Shown in pieces: positions 63,445-64,000 of a stretch of DNA of 64,000 bases. The notes under the pieces were generated by a model that was not told the origin of the DNA, did no database searches, and was given only the letters and a program-made list of their open reading frames with translations. Each line of letters starts with the position of its first letter. Position 1 is the first letter of the stretch. This stretch comes from Xanthomonas arboricola (GTDB taxonomy: Bacteria > Pseudomonadota > Gammaproteobacteria > Xanthomonadales > Xanthomonadaceae). A program made the translations under genes and the position numbers. The stretch covers positions 496,001-560,000 of the forward strand of contig NZ_MIGY01000003.1 of NCBI RefSeq assembly GCF_002940665.1, in the 5' to 3' direction.

Positions 63445-64000
63445 CTATTCCCCAGCGCTGGCAAGTTCCGATGCCGGCACCGGGTTGGCCTGGTGTGCCA
63501 GGTATTGATGAATCTGCGCGACGACCGCCGCGCCCTCGCCCACTGCCGCGGCCACGCGCTTGACCGAGCCGGCCCGCACATCGCCGATGGCGAACACGCC
63601 GGGGCGGTTGGTTTCCAGCGGCAGACAGGCCGGCACGCCATCGCCGCGCGTATTGCCGGTGACGACGAAGCCGCGCGCATCGGTCTCCACGCACTGCTGC
63701 AGCCAGCCGGTGTTGGGGTCGGCGCCGACGAACAGGAACAGATGCCGCAACTCCACCCGCGTGGTCTGCCCATCGGCGCGCGTGCGCAACACCGCCGCGT
63801 GCAGACCGCGCTCCGGGTCGCCGTCCAGTGCGGCCACTTCGGTGCCGGTATGCAGCTGCACGTTCGGCAGCACGGCGATACGGTCGATCAGATATTGCGA
63901 CATCGACGCTTCCAGCCCTTCGCCGCGAATGATCAGGTGCAGCTGCTTCACCCGCGGTGCCAGAAACGCCACCGCCTGGCCGGCGGAATTGCCACCGCCC
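63445..64000 (-). CDS. Thioredoxin-reductase-like flavoprotein, 5' part outside window
   Basis: Partial; the frame stays open to the window edge, giving at least 185 codons of the C-terminal part. It has the NAD(P)H-binding start GGGNSAGQAVAFLA at the edge, then LHLIIRGEGLEASMSQYL, the TRVELRHLFLFVGADPNTGW segment, and the FAD-binding ending GVFAIGDVRAGSVKRVAAAVGEGAAVV with Asp of GD near the end. It matches the C-terminus of pyridine-nucleotide-disulphide (thioredoxin-reductase-type) oxidoreductases. The redox-active CxxC would lie upstream, outside the window. A regulatory N-terminal domain, such as a cyclic nucleotide-binding one, is possible but not visible here. Confidence 0.88.
   Translation of the reverse strand, partial: GGGNSAGQAVAFLAPRVKQLHLIIRGEGLEASMSQYLIDRIAVLPNVQLHTGTEVAALDGDPERGLHAAVLRTRADGQTTRVELRHLFLFVGADPNTGWLQQCVETDARGFVVTGNTRGDGVPACLPLETNRPGVFAIGDVRAGSVKRVAAAVGEGAAVVAQIHQYLAHQANPVPASELASAGE

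Overview
The window is high-GC chromosomal DNA of a Xanthomonas species. The genus call rests on a type IV secretion effector-like protein with a XVIPCD C-terminus, a lexA2-imuA-imuB-dnaE2 mutagenesis cassette under the Xanthomonas-type LexA2 operator, a large Xanthomonas-style TonB-dependent receptor, and intergenic inverted-repeat elements. No rRNA, tRNA, CRISPR array, IS transposase or prophage gene was seen. Calls come from reading the sequence and its translations; no database search was run.

Layout. 1-5.8 kb: the 3' part of an M2 (ACE-like) dipeptidase, a candidate killing effector with no visible immunity partner, a small unknown gene and a Bcr/CflA drug exporter. 5.9-9.2 kb: a tandem glycine riboswitch and gcvP. 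9.5-17.2 kb: lipoprotein esterase, aldo/keto reductase, catalase KatE, a PAS-AraC regulator and two unknown proteins. 17.3-24.7 kb, all leftward: S9 peptidase, OprB-type sugar porin, PQQ glucose dehydrogenase and an outer-membrane channel-like protein. 25.5-29.7 kb: OPT oligopeptide transporter, HDOD protein and a wrecked S9 peptidase pseudogene. 29.7-36.6 kb: the dnaE2-imuB-imuA-lexA2 SOS mutasome, then a damaged AbrB/Doc-type toxin-antitoxin pair. 36.7-39.0 kb: cupin, GIY-YIG-like (T5orf172/MUG113) protein and a DUF763 protein that overlaps it by 4 bases. 39.3-43.2 kb: paoABC-type molybdenum aldehyde oxidoreductase with overlapping genes.

43.5-55.2 kb is an alginate-type utilisation locus: FadR-family regulator and TonB-dependent receptor leftward; PL6 lyase, PL17 oligo-alginate lyase, MFS uronate transporter, SDR reductase and SGNH esterase rightward. 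It reads as a complete path: outer-membrane uptake, endo-cleavage, exo-cleavage to monomers, inner-membrane import and reduction, with the esterase possibly removing acetyl groups. 55.3-64 kb: DUF421 membrane protein, Tat-exported GH3 beta-glucosidase, a UvrA2-like gene cut by an in-frame stop, an HD hydrolase, an EAL phosphodiesterase and the 3' part of a thioredoxin-reductase-like flavoprotein.

Three intergenic stretches (about 14.6-15.05, 58.4-58.6 and 61.33-61.78 kb) carry copies of a composite inverted-repeat element: a 102-bp type A unit, a linker and a roughly 99-bp type B unit. The third copy is inverted relative to the first. Most short reading frames in these stretches are probably spurious.
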